From Acanthosoma haemorrhoidale (taxonomy: Eukaryota; Arthropoda; Insecta; Hemiptera; Acanthosomatidae): 64,000 bases of DNA. The stretch lies in contig OV884012.1 of NCBI GenBank assembly GCA_930367205.1, forward strand, positions 34,816,796 through 34,880,795. Direction: 5' to 3'. Positions 50,201-58,969 of this stretch are shown one piece after another. Numbering within the stretch: the first letter of the stretch is position 1; each line of letters begins with the position of its first letter. Position numbers and translations under genes: made by a program. The notes under the pieces are model-generated. The model did no database searches, was not told the DNA's origin, and worked only from the letters and a program-made list of their open reading frames with translations.

Positions 50201-51241
50201 CCCTACAATCCTCATCGGAGATTGACACAGCAATGTCTTGAAATCTCTATAATTAACCTGTTATTGGGAGTCCTTTCACTGGCCAATATTCTTCCTTCAA
50301 GTTCTAGAATTCACTGCTGCTCTTGTGCTCTAACTTAGAGTCTCTTCTGGTACTATCTAGCAGTATAATGGCTGCAGGAGCCCTGATTCTACTTTCTTCT
50401 TTGCTTGGGAGGTGATTTTGGGGGTTCCCAAGCTTTGCTCATATGTCTACAATGTAAATACTGTATGACAGAGAGTGAATGTAATTTATAGTATGAATGG
50501 ATATTTATCACAATTACCCATTAACACCAGGACAGATAAATATTTGTTTTTTAAATATTGACAAAAACCTAATGCAGGCTTGGAACATACTTAAATTCAT
50601 GATTTCTACTGATGGCTCTTGAAACATTTTTTGTAATATCTTTGAAATCCCTTTTATTACACTATCTTTAATGTTTCCTTGAGGGAAAAAAATCTCATCT
50701 TTAAATCTCATGTGTTTTAACCAAAAGCTAATCAAATTATTTTGAGGTGTTGTGAAATATAACATTCTAATTTTAAATGTATTCAACAATTTTTATAACC
50801 ACTATCATAGAACATATAGATATTGAAGTTGATCACCCTAAACCTAATAGATCTCTCCCTTCCCCTGTAATAAAGACAATAATAATTAATGTGTGTGCAA
50901 CCTACAATTAACTAGAGTTAATTTATAATGAAAAATCAAACCACTACACCCAAATTTTTAAAAGGTACCCATTAGACTTTCAGTGAAAGATAATTGTTAC
51001 CTATCATTTCATTTTACTTTCAGATAGAGAGTCAGGCAAAATAAATGCCATAAGGAAGTATCTAGAAACCGTAGGAATGCTACGAGACTATTCAAATTCT
51101 GCCCAAGATCCAGTCTATTCAGAGGTTGTAGAGCTCGACCTGTCGACGATAGTAAGCTGTGTGTCGGGACCAAAGAGACCCCAAGATAGAGCTTCTGTCA
51201 CCGAAGTCAAAGAACTCTTCACAAAAGCTTTAACCAATAAG
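37271..51241 (+). CDS. ACO1: Iron regulatory protein 1 / cytosolic aconitase, first 9 coding exons (3' part outside window)
   Basis: A cytosolic bifunctional protein (known for the family): with a 4Fe-4S cluster it isomerises citrate to isocitrate, and without it, it binds iron-responsive elements in mRNAs. Exons 37271-37277, 37721-37813, 38789-38955, 40957-41102, 46781-46850, 46937-47126, 47583-47713, 47793-47964 and 51024-51241 join in frame to 398 codons; full-length IRP1 is ~890 aa. Active-site residues visible are Q89 before [19 protein letters not shown]128-H129-S130 (VIDHS) and D207/H209 (VGTDSHTT). Other family blocks are [51 protein letters not shown] and GPKRPQDR. The DFAAMRDA type matches IRP1/bacterial AcnA rather than mitochondrial aconitase. 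The three cluster cysteines (human 437, 503, 506) would lie in exons not seen here, so IRP versus pure aconitase function cannot be judged fully. Confidence 0.93.
37721..37813 (+). CDS. ACO1: IRP1 coding exon 2
   Basis: Residues 3-33. Variable N-terminal segment with YREILKTLD and YYNLSELG, corresponding to the 'KFFNLNKL' region of human IRP1. Acceptor TTTTTGACAG, donor ATA|GTAAGA, phase 1. Confidence 0.85.
38789..38955 (+). CDS. ACO1: IRP1 coding exon 3
   Basis: Residues 34-89 with [19 protein letters not shown] and FKPARVLLQ, ending at active-site Gln89. Acceptor GTTTTCAG, donor CAG|GTAAAG, phase 0. Confidence 0.95.
39498..39625. repeat. 30-bp tandem repeat, ~4.3 copies
   Basis: The unit begins TAACATAAATATATATT and ends AATATTTATAT. 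Four near-identical units start at 39498, 39528, 39558 and 39588 with single-base changes. Minisatellite. Confidence 0.9.
39780..39950 (+). repeat. Dispersed AT-rich repeat family, copy
   Basis: Shared blocks: ATTAATTTAATTACTTGGTAA, GTGGGGCATCGAATTAAAGA, GATATTCTAATC, GGACTTTAGTGG, AATTAAAAAGTC and AAAATCGTGTTTG. Confidence 0.6.
40050..40215 (+). repeat. Dispersed AT-rich repeat family, copy
   Basis: Shared blocks: TATTTCCCTCTCAT, GTAGGGTACAAAGTTAAAGAG, TAATAATATGTAATATGTG, GGACTTCAATGGACTA and GCATTAAAAC. Confidence 0.6.
40285..40445 (+). repeat. Dispersed AT-rich repeat family, copy
   Basis: Shared blocks: GAGTAGGGTATTCAG, TTATATGTAATTTGTTCTTGG, CTTTAGTGGACCAAAATTA and GCCATCAAAATCGTGTTCGG. 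Confidence 0.6.
40957..41102 (+). CDS. ACO1: IRP1 coding exon 4
   Basis: Residues 90-137 plus two bases. [38 protein letters not shown] with the substrate-binding D128-H129-S130. Donor CGTAT|GTAAGT, phase 2. Confidence 0.95.
43190..43230. repeat. TA microsatellite
   Basis: Alternating TATATA... with two GTATA interruptions, just 5' of element copy A. Confidence 0.85.
43247..43975. mobile_element. ATATTGTTGTGATATTT-family element, copy A
   Basis: Aligns over about 700 bp with 52052-52790. Shared blocks: TTGTTGTGATATTTT, TAATATCAATAATT, TCACTCTTTCACTGACG, AAAGAAACACTGGCC, TTATTACGTACGTA, TTATTAACAGAACCTT and ATATATAATTAAAA. The middle is GC-richer (CGGCCCGAAGACCCGGGAG). No ORF. The right border is uncertain because it runs into TA-rich DNA next to the MITE. 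Confidence 0.55.
43988..44133. mobile_element. Tigger/pogo-like MITE (~146 bp)
   Basis: Terminal inverted repeats CAGTCATACCCCGCTTTACA and (reverse complement of the right end) CAGGCATACCCCGCTTAACG match at all but a few positions. CAGGCATACC ends are characteristic of pogo/Tigger DNA transposons (established knowledge). TA dinucleotides lie at or beside both ends, as expected for their TA target site. There is no transposase, so it is non-autonomous. Confidence 0.75.
44134..44210. repeat. TA-rich microsatellite
   Basis: Two TATATA tracts separated by CAATGTTCTTGAC-type sequence, immediately 3' of the MITE. Confidence 0.8.
45043..45997. repeat. Large inverted repeat (arms ~375-390 bp)
   Basis: Left arm 45043-45417 and right arm 45605-45997 are reverse complements with moderate divergence and a ~187-bp spacer. 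Matching blocks include GTTGACA, GGTCATCGACTGGAACCTTC, TAAAATTTCATGT, AACAAGGGACT, GAGGGCTCAAAAAG, AAGATAAGATTT and GAAGAAAACC. In the IRP1 pre-mRNA it would fold into a long imperfect hairpin. It probably represents two copies of one dispersed element inserted head to head. Confidence 0.8.
46000..46120 (+). repeat. Dispersed AT-rich repeat family, partial copy
   Basis: Blocks GAGTAGGGTATCTTGG, TAATAATATGTTATA and AAAGTCATCAAAATTGTTATTAACA correspond to the family core. Confidence 0.5.
46425..46600 (+). repeat. Dispersed AT-rich repeat family, copy
   Basis: Blocks TTAATTAATTAATTGCTTAGTAA, TATTTCTCCATCACATGGAGTA, ATAATATTTAATATGTG, CCATTGAAATTGTGTTCACAA. Confidence 0.55.
46781..46850 (+). CDS. 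ACO1: IRP1 coding exon 5
   Basis: Residues 138-161. [18 protein letters not shown], the linker before the conserved WG(A/S) block. Acceptor TTCATTTTAG; donor AAG|GTGATA, phase 0. Confidence 0.93.
46937..47126 (+). CDS. ACO1: IRP1 coding exon 6
   Basis: Residues 162-224. [29 protein letters not shown] and [15 protein letters not shown] with catalytic-site D207 and H209. Donor GGAG|GTATCC, phase 1. Confidence 0.95.
47583..47713 (+). CDS. ACO1: IRP1 coding exon 7
   Basis: Residues 225-268. [29 protein letters not shown] and [10 protein letters not shown]. Acceptor TTAATCATAG, donor AAG|GTACCA, phase 0. Confidence 0.95.
47793..47964 (+). CDS. ACO1: IRP1 coding exon 8
   Basis: Residues 269-325. 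[36 protein letters not shown] and FFPVD. The family's usual PVDEVS is PVDVNS here, a small local divergence. Donor ACAA|GTAAGT, phase 1. Confidence 0.95.
48513..49700 (-). mobile_element. 5'-truncated non-LTR retrotransposon with 13-bp target-site duplication
   Basis: The 1.19-kb insertion is flanked by exact direct repeats AAGAATTGAAGAT at 48500-48512 and 49701-49713. On the minus strand it ends in an A-rich simple tail (AAATAATAAACAAATAAATAAAA pattern) next to the left repeat. The right end cuts into the coding frame, as expected of a 5'-truncated LINE copy. The preserved part is the C-terminus of ORF2. Orientation is antisense to IRP1. Confidence 0.92.
48598..49692 (-). CDS. Non-LTR retrotransposon ORF2 C-terminus: RNase H plus zinc knuckle (intact fragment)
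   Basis: A 364-codon open frame that stays open to the truncation point; its first Met is internal to the original protein, not a true start. Residues 1-30 resemble the reverse-transcriptase C-terminal connection ([22 protein letters not shown] split). RNase H follows with all acidic catalytic residues: D90 (YTDGS), E126 (FQAEV), D152 (FTDSQAA) and D204 (GNEKADGLA), plus H194 in WVPGHTG. A C-terminal knuckle C305-x2-C308-x8-H317-x4-C322 follows. This order is typical of Jockey/R1/I-type elements carrying RNase H. There are no frameshifts or stops, so the insertion is probably recent. It lacks endonuclease and polymerase, so it is not autonomous. Confidence 0.92.
   Translation of the reverse strand: MEVLLNLNPLHIEVEAQALNVAYRLAKSGTRSKVMTHMGHGNLFRRIDEDEVLSMHSDLQVKKHTDVLYCAENTKTKPHKLCNGINCYTDGSLTENGSGAGIWRKDKPESGISIPLGRHTSVFQAEVMAINVCTQTLIGEGVRNRLITIFTDSQAAIGALRSYTTRSYLVEECKNNLNTLSLANKVRIDWVPGHTGITGNEKADGLARVGSEQTPLAPEPICGISLSYAKRRIKLALEDRARLSWRETKKQEHSKLFLNGPCKRRSSALLSMDRWTLKSVTGLYTGHCRLNKHLFNLGIVGSPICRFCKKEGETARHIICECDNLARRRYLHFGSDRIVDPKLCELIDPFSILRFAKAVGLSHI
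51024..51241 (+). CDS. ACO1: IRP1 coding exon 9 (last in window)
   Basis: Residues 326-398. [31 protein letters not shown] and [12 protein letters not shown]. Acceptor TTACTTTCAG; donor AAG|GTAATT, phase 0. The next family block, ending in SCTNTSNPSVM, was not found downstream in the window. Confidence 0.95.
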
Positions 51242-51730
51242 GTAATTTTTTTGTTTTAGTTTAACTATTGAGATTAAGAAGCAAAGCCAGTTATCGAAAT
51301 AATCACCGAGGAAAGGAAATGTTTTGTTATTAGTATCTAAACTTAACAAGTAAGTGGAATACAGTACTGTTAATCGATAATGCATTAGTTATGTAATCAA
51401 TGCATAACTGTAATAGAACTTTAGTACATTTATTAATAGTTTAATAATGTACCCAATTGTATACGGAACATAGCTTTTTTTTCAAGGTGGCCTTAACTGG
51501 TAGCTCACTAATATTATCTAGGCGGGAAATTGATTTCTTAATGTATTACTTCTATTATAAGATATCTGGGCCTATTTTTTTAAACATTGCTAGAAATGTG
51601 AACAACGAACAACTAAGCCCTAATAAGCTTGTCTTATAGTCATAATATTTTAAAAGATTGAAAGTATCTTAAAAAGTGAGGGAAATAGGATTTATATTCA
51701 CACTTTGATTACTGCATGAAATATCTATAA

Positions 51731-51947
51731 CCTGCTGAAGCAACTAGCCCTGAAAATAGATGGAGCTGTAGCGTCGTGCCTATACTCTGCCGTCAACGGC
51801 AAACCGGGCTGCCCCTAACGGGGCATCGCCGTTAAGCCTTGACGAGTAAGAGGGTCGCGGGGGTGTGCACGGAAGGGTCTGGGCGTGAGCCCGCCTGGAG
51901 CCGCCGCCGGTGCAGATCTTGGTGGTAGTAGCAAATACTCCAGCGAG
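51731..51947 (+). rRNA. 28S rRNA gene fragment (inserted pseudogene)
   Basis: I recognise large-subunit rRNA strings: AGCAACTAGCCCTGAAAAT, GCGTCGTGCCTATACTCTGC, CCGTTAAGCCTTGACGAGTA, GAGGGTCGCGG, CCTGGAGCCGCCGC, GGTGCAGATCTTGGTGGTAG and TAGCAAATACTC. The fragment is ~215 bp of a ~4-kb gene, GC-rich in an AT-rich intron. The match decays after the last block. It cannot encode a functional rRNA; it is an rDNA-derived insertion or the head of a 28S-derived retroposon. Confidence 0.85.
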
Positions 51948-51959
51948 GCCTGATACAGT

Positions 51960-53780
51960 AAACTGTCAAATAACTGTTACTTGGTTATTAAACATATGCA
52001 TAATACTATATCTTAAACCTTTCAATAGTTATGTCCTAAAGAAGGCAATATATTGTTGTGATATTTTAATGTTATGATTTTTGATTATGTTTTTAATATA
52101 AACTCGGAAAAAGCAAGCATTGAAGAACGTACGAACGGTCCGTGGTTCATGCCTATGAAAGGATGAACGTTTTTATTGTCGTTATATTAACTATTAATAT
52201 TTTTAATAAAAATAATATCAATAATTTAATATAAATATTTCACTTTATAAACTTCAAAACAAGCAAAGTATAAATATCCGACACAACTGGCATTGAATAA
52301 ACAGTTGAAAGATCAATAAGGCAGCGGAGAGATGCGAGATATATAGGAATACCGAGAAGCAAGAGGTCACTCTCTTTATCTTGGAACCGGCAGAAGACGA
52401 GGCAAGCCCAGGTAGCAACCCACGCTAAGGCCTCGTGGTGCATCAGAGAGGCGGCCCCAGACTTGCATCCGGCCTCGAGACAAGATCCACGCACTCTTTC
52501 ACTGACGATCAAGACAATAGAAGACGCTAATCCGAATCATGCAATAGAAGACGACCATCGAAGAATATCAACAAAGAAACACTGGCCAGTATAAATACGT
52601 AAATTTAGTTTTAACAGTATTATTTATTACGTACGTATTTTATTTGTATATCAATTGTAAAATCAATTGCCAGAAGTTTCCTAAATTTTATTAACAGAAC
52701 CTTGAGATAATGTAAAAGTTAAATATAAAGTTATAAATTATATGAAAAAAATATATAATTAAAATACATATAAATAATAAATATTTGAATAATATCTATA
52801 ACTTGTATATGCCCTGGCAACAGAACAGGGCATTGTCTATGTTATAATTGAACATAATATAATCATAGCAAATGCCCCCTTGCCGTTACCAGGATAACTT
52901 CTCCCATCCATCGAAAGTGCACTTCTTGTATTGGAATGATGATAAATGAAGTTCCTGCACTCATTTTGCTCCAGCACGTTGTGGCGAAACTGCCAAAAGC
53001 TCACTAAAAAACTGAATTGTAATGGATTAGGATAGAGTTTAAAGATGTCAATGAGCAGCATTTTCACCAACCAGAATTTAATTATCATGACAGAGAAATA
53101 TGACTGTGCAGATGATTCCGTAGTTGTGACATGTGATAACACTTTCTATAGGCAAATATTTAGATTGAAAGTAGGATCTAGTTTAAACCCCAATCAGTGG
53201 GGAATAGTATTGAACAATATATAAATGAAATACTAATCCCAATTAAAAAATATATGGATCATCATTCAGTAATACACTCTAAAACCAATCAATAAACAAG
53301 AGACATCTATCATGCCAGACTAAGTTGCACAGCGATGGTCATTTTTCATTTTTTCCTTTGTCCTGGTATTTGGCCTTCATCCATATTGGGTATACTTACT
53401 CAATACTTATGGTTAAAAAACACTACTGAGCTGTGTACCCTAGTCTCAAGGCATTCATTATTTCACCTATTGTGAATTACAACTATATACATTATCATTG
53501 CAATGATGTAAATTTTAATTTTAATATTTATCTCACTAATAACTACAACTCATATCGTATTCATTATTACCTTACTTATGGTAGATTACATGACCTTACA
53601 TAATCCTTGTAATTTTGTTATCACAATTTAATATACAAGTTATCATATCTATAATCACCTATTTTTTTATTATTGTATTATATAATTATCTTATTTTATA
53701 ATCATAGAAGTAAGATGTGATTTTTATAAGAAAAATTGTATAATTGTCTTTCACATTTACATTAATCTTTAAAAGTAACC
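51960..53780. repeat. Local repeat array, unit 1 (interrupted by an element)
   Basis: The left part (about 51965-52051; TTATTAAACATATGCATAATACTATATCTTAAACC) matches units 2 and 3. The unit is then split by the 52052-52790 insertion and resumes at ~52796 with TATGCCCTGGCAACAG. It continues through GCCAAAAGCTCACTAAAAA (52992), AGAAATATGACT (about 53094), TTTGGCCTTCATCCATATTGG (about 53371) and AACACTACTGAGCTGTGTACCC. No stable reading frame is shared between units. Confidence 0.7.
52052..52790. mobile_element. ATATTGTTGTGATATTT-family element, copy B, nested in the repeat array
   Basis: Comparing the interrupted unit with the uninterrupted one at 53783 defines the insertion: AATAT occurs at both junctions (52047-52051 and 52791-52795), consistent with a 5-bp target-site duplication. 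The body aligns with copy A. It is ~740 bp with no convincing ORF. A 5-bp duplication would fit LTR-derived or some DNA elements; AT-rich flanks make the exact border uncertain. Confidence 0.65.
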
Positions 53781-53782
53781 AG

Positions 53783-54760
53783 GAGATGTGGTTCGATTTA
53801 AAGCTTTAAGACATATTACTGTGATATGGCTATTAAACAAATGCACAATAATATATCTTAAAGCCTTTAATATCTTGTCCTTAAGTAGGTAATACATCTA
53901 AAACAAGATGTATGCCCTGGCAACAGATCAGAGATTTGACTATTATAACTGAATGAAATATAACCATAGCCAATATCCCCTCAGCATAAACAGGAATCTT
54001 CTTCCATTGAAGATGCCATTCTTGTTATCTGGATGTCTGGTGATAGAAGTTTCTGCACCCATTCTGCTTTAGCTTAAGTGTTACAGTAAATGAAACTGCC
54101 AAAAGCTCACTAAAAACCTGAAAATGGATTAGGATAGGGCGCAGCGATTTAGACGTGCAGCATCCTCACAAACAGGTGTACAATCTAGTCATCATAGAAA
54201 GAAATATGACTTAGACAATACAGCTGTCAGTGAGATTGCCAAGTTTTCTCTTGTGGTTCCTTGATTGTTGTTGGTAGTGATTTACATTTCTTTAGAAAAT
54301 GATGTTTATAATAATTAATTGTGACTTGTGATCCTAATATTTTAACAATTATTTGTCTATGAAACGTATATACCCTGTCACCAATGAATTAGGTCTATCA
54401 CCCTTGTGGGGGCAAAAAATAGCGAACCAACTTGCCAATATATATGCACAAACCTTACCACATTTACTTATTTTTGGGTTGGCTATTGGTACAACTGTAA
54501 TTTAGCTATAAATGATTTATATTGTACTTCACTAGTCACGGATACATTGTAAAGATTTACATCTTTATATTAACATTTACCTCTATGCATGCTTCTTCAT
54601 CATAAAATATGATCATTTTGCATTCTTTTCTTCTTTTATTGTTGGACGTTTGGCCATTTTGATTGGAGTACAACCCCCAGTGATGGTTCAAAAACATAAC
54701 TGAGAATTGTCCCCCAACCAGTCTCACCAATGTGGTTGTTTAACCTATTGTGGATTACAT
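53783..54760. repeat. Local repeat array, unit 2
   Basis: Ordered anchors: GGAGATGTGGTTCGAT (53783), GCTTTAAGACATATTACTGTGATATG, TATGCCCTGGCAACAG (53911), GCCAAAAGCTCACTAAAAA (54098), CACAAACAGGTGTACAATCTAGTC, then GTTTGGCCATTTTGATTGGAGTAC (about 54647) and CCCCCAGTGATGGTT. Confidence 0.75.
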
Positions 54761-54839
54761 TGATTATTTTTTTTTTTCATAATTTTACATAAGAGCTATT
54801 ATTACATACTTACAATGACATCTTTCTATCATCTTTTTT

Positions 54840-56045
54840 TTTTTTTTCATCCTCCCCACAAGGGTTGTCTGTTTACAACAAGCACTTGGTTAGTAGCAAC
54901 CAAATGGGCTACCACAGCTTAGCTCCCACCTTCCTGAGGGCATATCAGAGGGAAGTATTCAGGGTTCTCAGAAAGTATTCAATCCAAAAGCAACTAGGGT
55001 GATAGGGCTGGAAACAGGGAATGTGACGGATTGCCCTAAGGAACAGTCTTCTAATCAGACTATATGGAGCTATGGGTCAATAACCTATTTTTAATTGTTT
55101 CTGAATATTGTTTGTAGTTGATGAATTGTGATGTATGAAATGATTTGACTAACCACAAATTAGAAATTGACTTAAATAGTTATGATAGGGAAAACAGACT
55201 ATTTAACTCAAAACATGGAATGTTAGATAAAGAAAAAGAGAGAAAACGTAAGGAAATCAAAAGAAATGGAGGAAGGAAAATTACTTCAAGCCTCGTTATT
55301 TAGCAGATGACTCAAATTAGGATTCTATTCTGAAAAATGATTCCATTCCTTATGGAAACTAAAAAACATCAACCACTCTAAATATGTTCCAGTTACTTGA
55401 GGAGAACTGATTAGGAAAATTGTAAAGGGGTGTACTTAGCACGTAGTGACTGGCACCATTGAAACTATACCAGAATGAGAGTGGTGAAATATTCCTGAAT
55501 TTATTTGTGTGTTGCTTGCAAACTATGTTGGCATGAAAGCATAAGTCTATTATTGATTACTTCCTTATCCCCCTTGATTAACCTAAAGAATTAATAGATT
55601 CATTTTTATTACTAGATTAATATCTAAGAAGTGATTATCATTATGGACAAGGAGTGGCTAGAAATTAAAGGGTTACACATAAAGCAGGCAGGTAAGAGTT
55701 AATAAGAGGAAAGTCGAGGTGTATTGGTTGAAGGAAGAGGAGCTCACCCAGAAGTATCGGAAGGAGATTTTACATCCATTTATTTGGAGGATTTTTAAAA
55801 AAAATCATAGAGGAAGGAAAGAGATTACCTGTGGTATCGTTAACTTGGCTTTTGGCAGAGCAAGGAAAGAAGACATCCAAACAGCTCTTGACAATGTAGA
55901 AGCTGGTAGAGGTTTGCAAGTAAATCTAATTATTTCTGGCTCAGAAATCAGGCCCATTGGCCTGAACTATAATTTAGATGTAAATGATGTAAGTTGTGGA
56001 TCAATAATCACAAATAAACATTTTAATGATGTTTATTATAATATT
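54840..56045. other. Spacer in the repeat array with an unassigned open frame
   Basis: Between units 2 and 3. A 129-codon open frame at 55719-56108 (+) starts MYWLKEEELTQKYRKEILH but matches no family I recognise. Its last ~20 codons run into repeat sequence, so coding status is doubtful. The segment 54860-55080 is GC-richer and unassigned. Confidence 0.35.
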
Positions 56046-56049
56046 AGTA

Positions 56050-56440
56050 TTACCTCAGTGGTGCTGTACTATATGTGCTCACTGGTAGGTGTACTATGGA
56101 AGTTTTAAAAAAATCACTGAGCTGTGTACCCCATCTGTTATTTTACCTACTGTAAATTACAACAATATACATTAACATATTTTAATATTAACATTCACTT
56201 ACTAATAATTACATAGTTTCAATACTTTTTATATTATTTTACTTATTGTATATCCTTGTAATGATTAATTTTTTTGTCTCTATTTTAAAAAGTTATCATC
56301 CATGTTATTATCGGTTATTAAAACCATTGTTGTGATCAAAGAAATAAAATGAGATTTCTATAAGAAAAATTGTAGATGAAACGTATGTATGAAGTTTCAT
56401 TATTGTACAGTCTGTCTTTCACATGTACATAAACCTTTGA
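56050..56440. repeat. Local repeat array, unit 3 (right-hand part only)
   Basis: Carries only the distal half: GTGCTCACTGGTAGGTGTACTATGG, AATCACTGAGCTGTGTACCCC and TTATTTTACCTACTGTAAATTACAAC, equivalent to the distal parts of units 1, 2 and 4. Confidence 0.6.
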
Positions 56441-56442
56441 AG

Positions 56443-57720
56443 TAACCAGGAGATGTGGTTCGATACAAAGCTTTAAGACATATTACTGTGATATGAGTAT
56501 TTAACAAATGCACACTAATATATCTTAAAGCCTTTAATATCTTGTCCTTAATATACATGCATGACTGATGTATGCCCTGGCAACTGATCGGAGCGAATAC
56601 CAGGAAACTTCTTGCCCTTTCATCAAAGGTGTCATTCTTGTATTGCAGTGAAGTCTGGTGAAAAGCTACCATGATTGATTTAGCTTACAAGTGTTACAGT
56701 CACTGAAACTGCCAAAAGCTCACTAAAAAACTGATGAATGGATTAAGATGGTGTGCAGCGATTTAGACAAGCAACATCCTCACAAACAGGTGTGCAATCT
56801 AGTCATCATAGAGAAAAATATGACTTAGAAGGTACAGCTGTCAGCGGAATCGCCAGGATTTCTTTTGTGGTTCCTGGATTTGTTGTTGGTAGTGAGTTAT
56901 GCATTTAATTAGAAAATTATTTTTAGCAGTTGTATGTGATGATACTTTTTATAGGCAAATATCTAGAGTGAAATTGGGATCTAGTTTAAATGTGAATCTG
57001 GGTGGAATACTATTAAACAATGTATAAATGTATATGTATAAATGAAAAACCAATCTTAGTTAAGAATATATATGGATGATCTTATAGTTATGACACATTA
57101 ACAAAACCAATCAATGATCAATATACATAGAATACATACAAAAACTTCCACCATAGAAGCAATCATTGGAACAACAGAGAAGATCTTTAGGCATGATAAT
57201 TCTTTTAGAAAAACAGTATTATATCAACAAATTGAAACAAGTGGTAACACATTACTTCTGTTGCAAATACCCTAATCATTAAATTAAAAATACTGCTAAT
57301 AATCTCATTTATAAAGTTGTACTACTAACACTAATATACATCTTACTGGAAAAGTAATGTCCTAAACTTGTATACAATCATGAACAAAATCTGGACACAG
57401 TAAATGGCTCAACTATTGGTCTGATCTGTAATTTAGATATTAAATGAATGCCAATATACTTCTAGTTCTAGTCTTATAAAAAGTTTATATGAATATGCAG
57501 GCTTCTTCATAATGCAGTCTTATGGCCACTCTTAATTTTTTTTATTACCTTGAGCTTCTTTGTATTGTGTTTGGCCTTCATCCATATTGGAGTACACCTA
57601 CCAGTGATGGTTTAAAAACACCACTGGGCTGTGTATCCCAACTAGTCTTAAGGCATTTGTTATTTTACCTCTTGTAAATTACTTCAACATTTATAAACAT
57701 TGTATTGATGTACATTGTAA
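56443..57720. repeat. Local repeat array, unit 4
   Basis: The most complete unit: GGAGATGTGGTTCGAT (56450), TATGCCCTGGCAAC (56571), GCCAAAAGCTCACTAAAAA (56711), CACAAACAGGTGTGCAATCTAGTC, TATAGGCAAATATCTAGAG, AACCAATCAATGATCAATATAC, TTTGGCCTTCATCCATATTGG (about 57570) and CACCACTGGGCTGTGTATCCC. Confidence 0.75.
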
Positions 57721-57904
57721 CATTAATATTTACGTCCATGTAGGGTTCTTCGTGATGCAGTATTAGATTACTATTTTAACTTAGGTTGCAATTTTAACTT
57801 AACCCGTTTTACAAAAACAGTTCAAACATTGCATCCTAGTTTCCATTAAATATTTTAATGTCTAAAATATTTTATATATTTAATGTTTAAAATATAAGTA
57901 ATCC

Positions 57905-58060
57905 TCTAAAAAAATAATTGTCATTAACCAATTAATCGCTATGTAATGAAAAGACTTTTGCTTAGCAAATTAAAGATCTTAATATGTAGATTAAAAATAT
58001 GTATAATATGTTATATGGACTTTAAAGTAATTAGTAGGATCATCAAAATCCTCTATAACT
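57905..58060 (+). repeat. Dispersed AT-rich repeat family, copy
   Basis: Blocks TGTCATTAACCAATTAATCG, CAAATTAAAGATCTTAATATG, AATATGTATAATATGTTA, GGACTTTAAAGTAATTAG and ATCATCAAAATCC. Confidence 0.55.
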
Positions 58061-58229
58061 ACTAACTTTTTAGCCAAATCATTGGAAGATGTAAGCTTAG
58101 ATTTCCAAAAGAAAATACTAAAACAAATTTTAGATGATGTTATACATATGTTTGTATAACATATGTATACAGTTTTATTATCGTGGAGATTTCTTATATA
58201 TTCACATAAATTAAAGTTTGTAGTAAATT

Positions 58230-58740
58230 TTGTTGGATTTAAAGCTTTAAGATATGTTATTGTGATATGACTATTGAACAAATCCATAATACTATATAGT
58301 CTTAAAAGTATATCCTCGAGCAGCTGCTATATCTCTCCTGGCAACACATGAAAGTGTAGACTATGTTATAACTGACTAATACAATCATAGCGAACACTCT
58401 CTTGCTATAACCAGGATATCTTCTTGCTCCTCCATCGAAAATGCTCATCTTGAATTACATTGTTGATTGGTGATCGGTGAAGATCCTTCATTCATTCTGC
58501 AAGTTTACAAGCTTTACAGTGCCCAGAACTGTCATTAATCTCTCAAACCTAAATAGAATGGGTTACCATGGTCTGTAACAATGCAGAAAGAAGCATCTTC
58601 ACAAACAATTGTAGGTTTTCTCGATGCTTGTAAACTGTGCCTCGACTGAGTATGTTGACTTGAGATATGGGGACTAAAATGAATTCCTATACTCAAATAA
58701 AAAATATACCTTATTTGGAACATTTCATCTTAGAGTAACA
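58230..58740. repeat. Local repeat array, unit 5 (degenerate)
   Basis: TTTAAAGCTTTAAGATATGTTATTGTGATATGACTATTG, CTCCTGGCAACA (about 58336), CATAGCGAACACTCTC, CCAGGATATCTTCTTG, CTTCACAAACAATTGTAG. More diverged than units 2 and 4. Confidence 0.6.
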
Positions 58741-58969
58741 GAAAGGTCAATTATATAGTCATAATATAGGCATTATGACAAAAAAAAAATGAAAAATGGA
58801 AGAGATTAGACTAATCTTTTGAGAAAGGTTTGAAATAGGACCACAGTCGTTTGGATTGTTGTGGTTTGATCACTATATTTGCTTTGAGATCAGCTAAGTA
58901 ACTGTTGTCCGGTTCCGCCCTGTCTTCTTTAGCTGTGAAATACAATCCCTGACAATTTTCCCTTTGTAT

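Larger units (their letters stand above)
47965..51023. other. IRP1 intron 8 (3.1 kb) with a retrotransposon insertion
   Basis: Non-coding apart from the inserted non-LTR fragment at 48513-49700. Remaining sequence shows no gene. Confidence 0.7.

Noticed and set aside
51457..51639. Candidate next IRP1 exon after exon 9
   Set aside because: The 60-codon frame has no similarity to the aconitase block expected there and lacks matching splice borders.
52837..53142. 101-codon minus-strand frame in array unit 1 as a gene
   Set aside because: Equivalent frames in units 2, 4, 5 and 6 contain stops and frameshifts, so the conserved sequence is not behaving as coding DNA.
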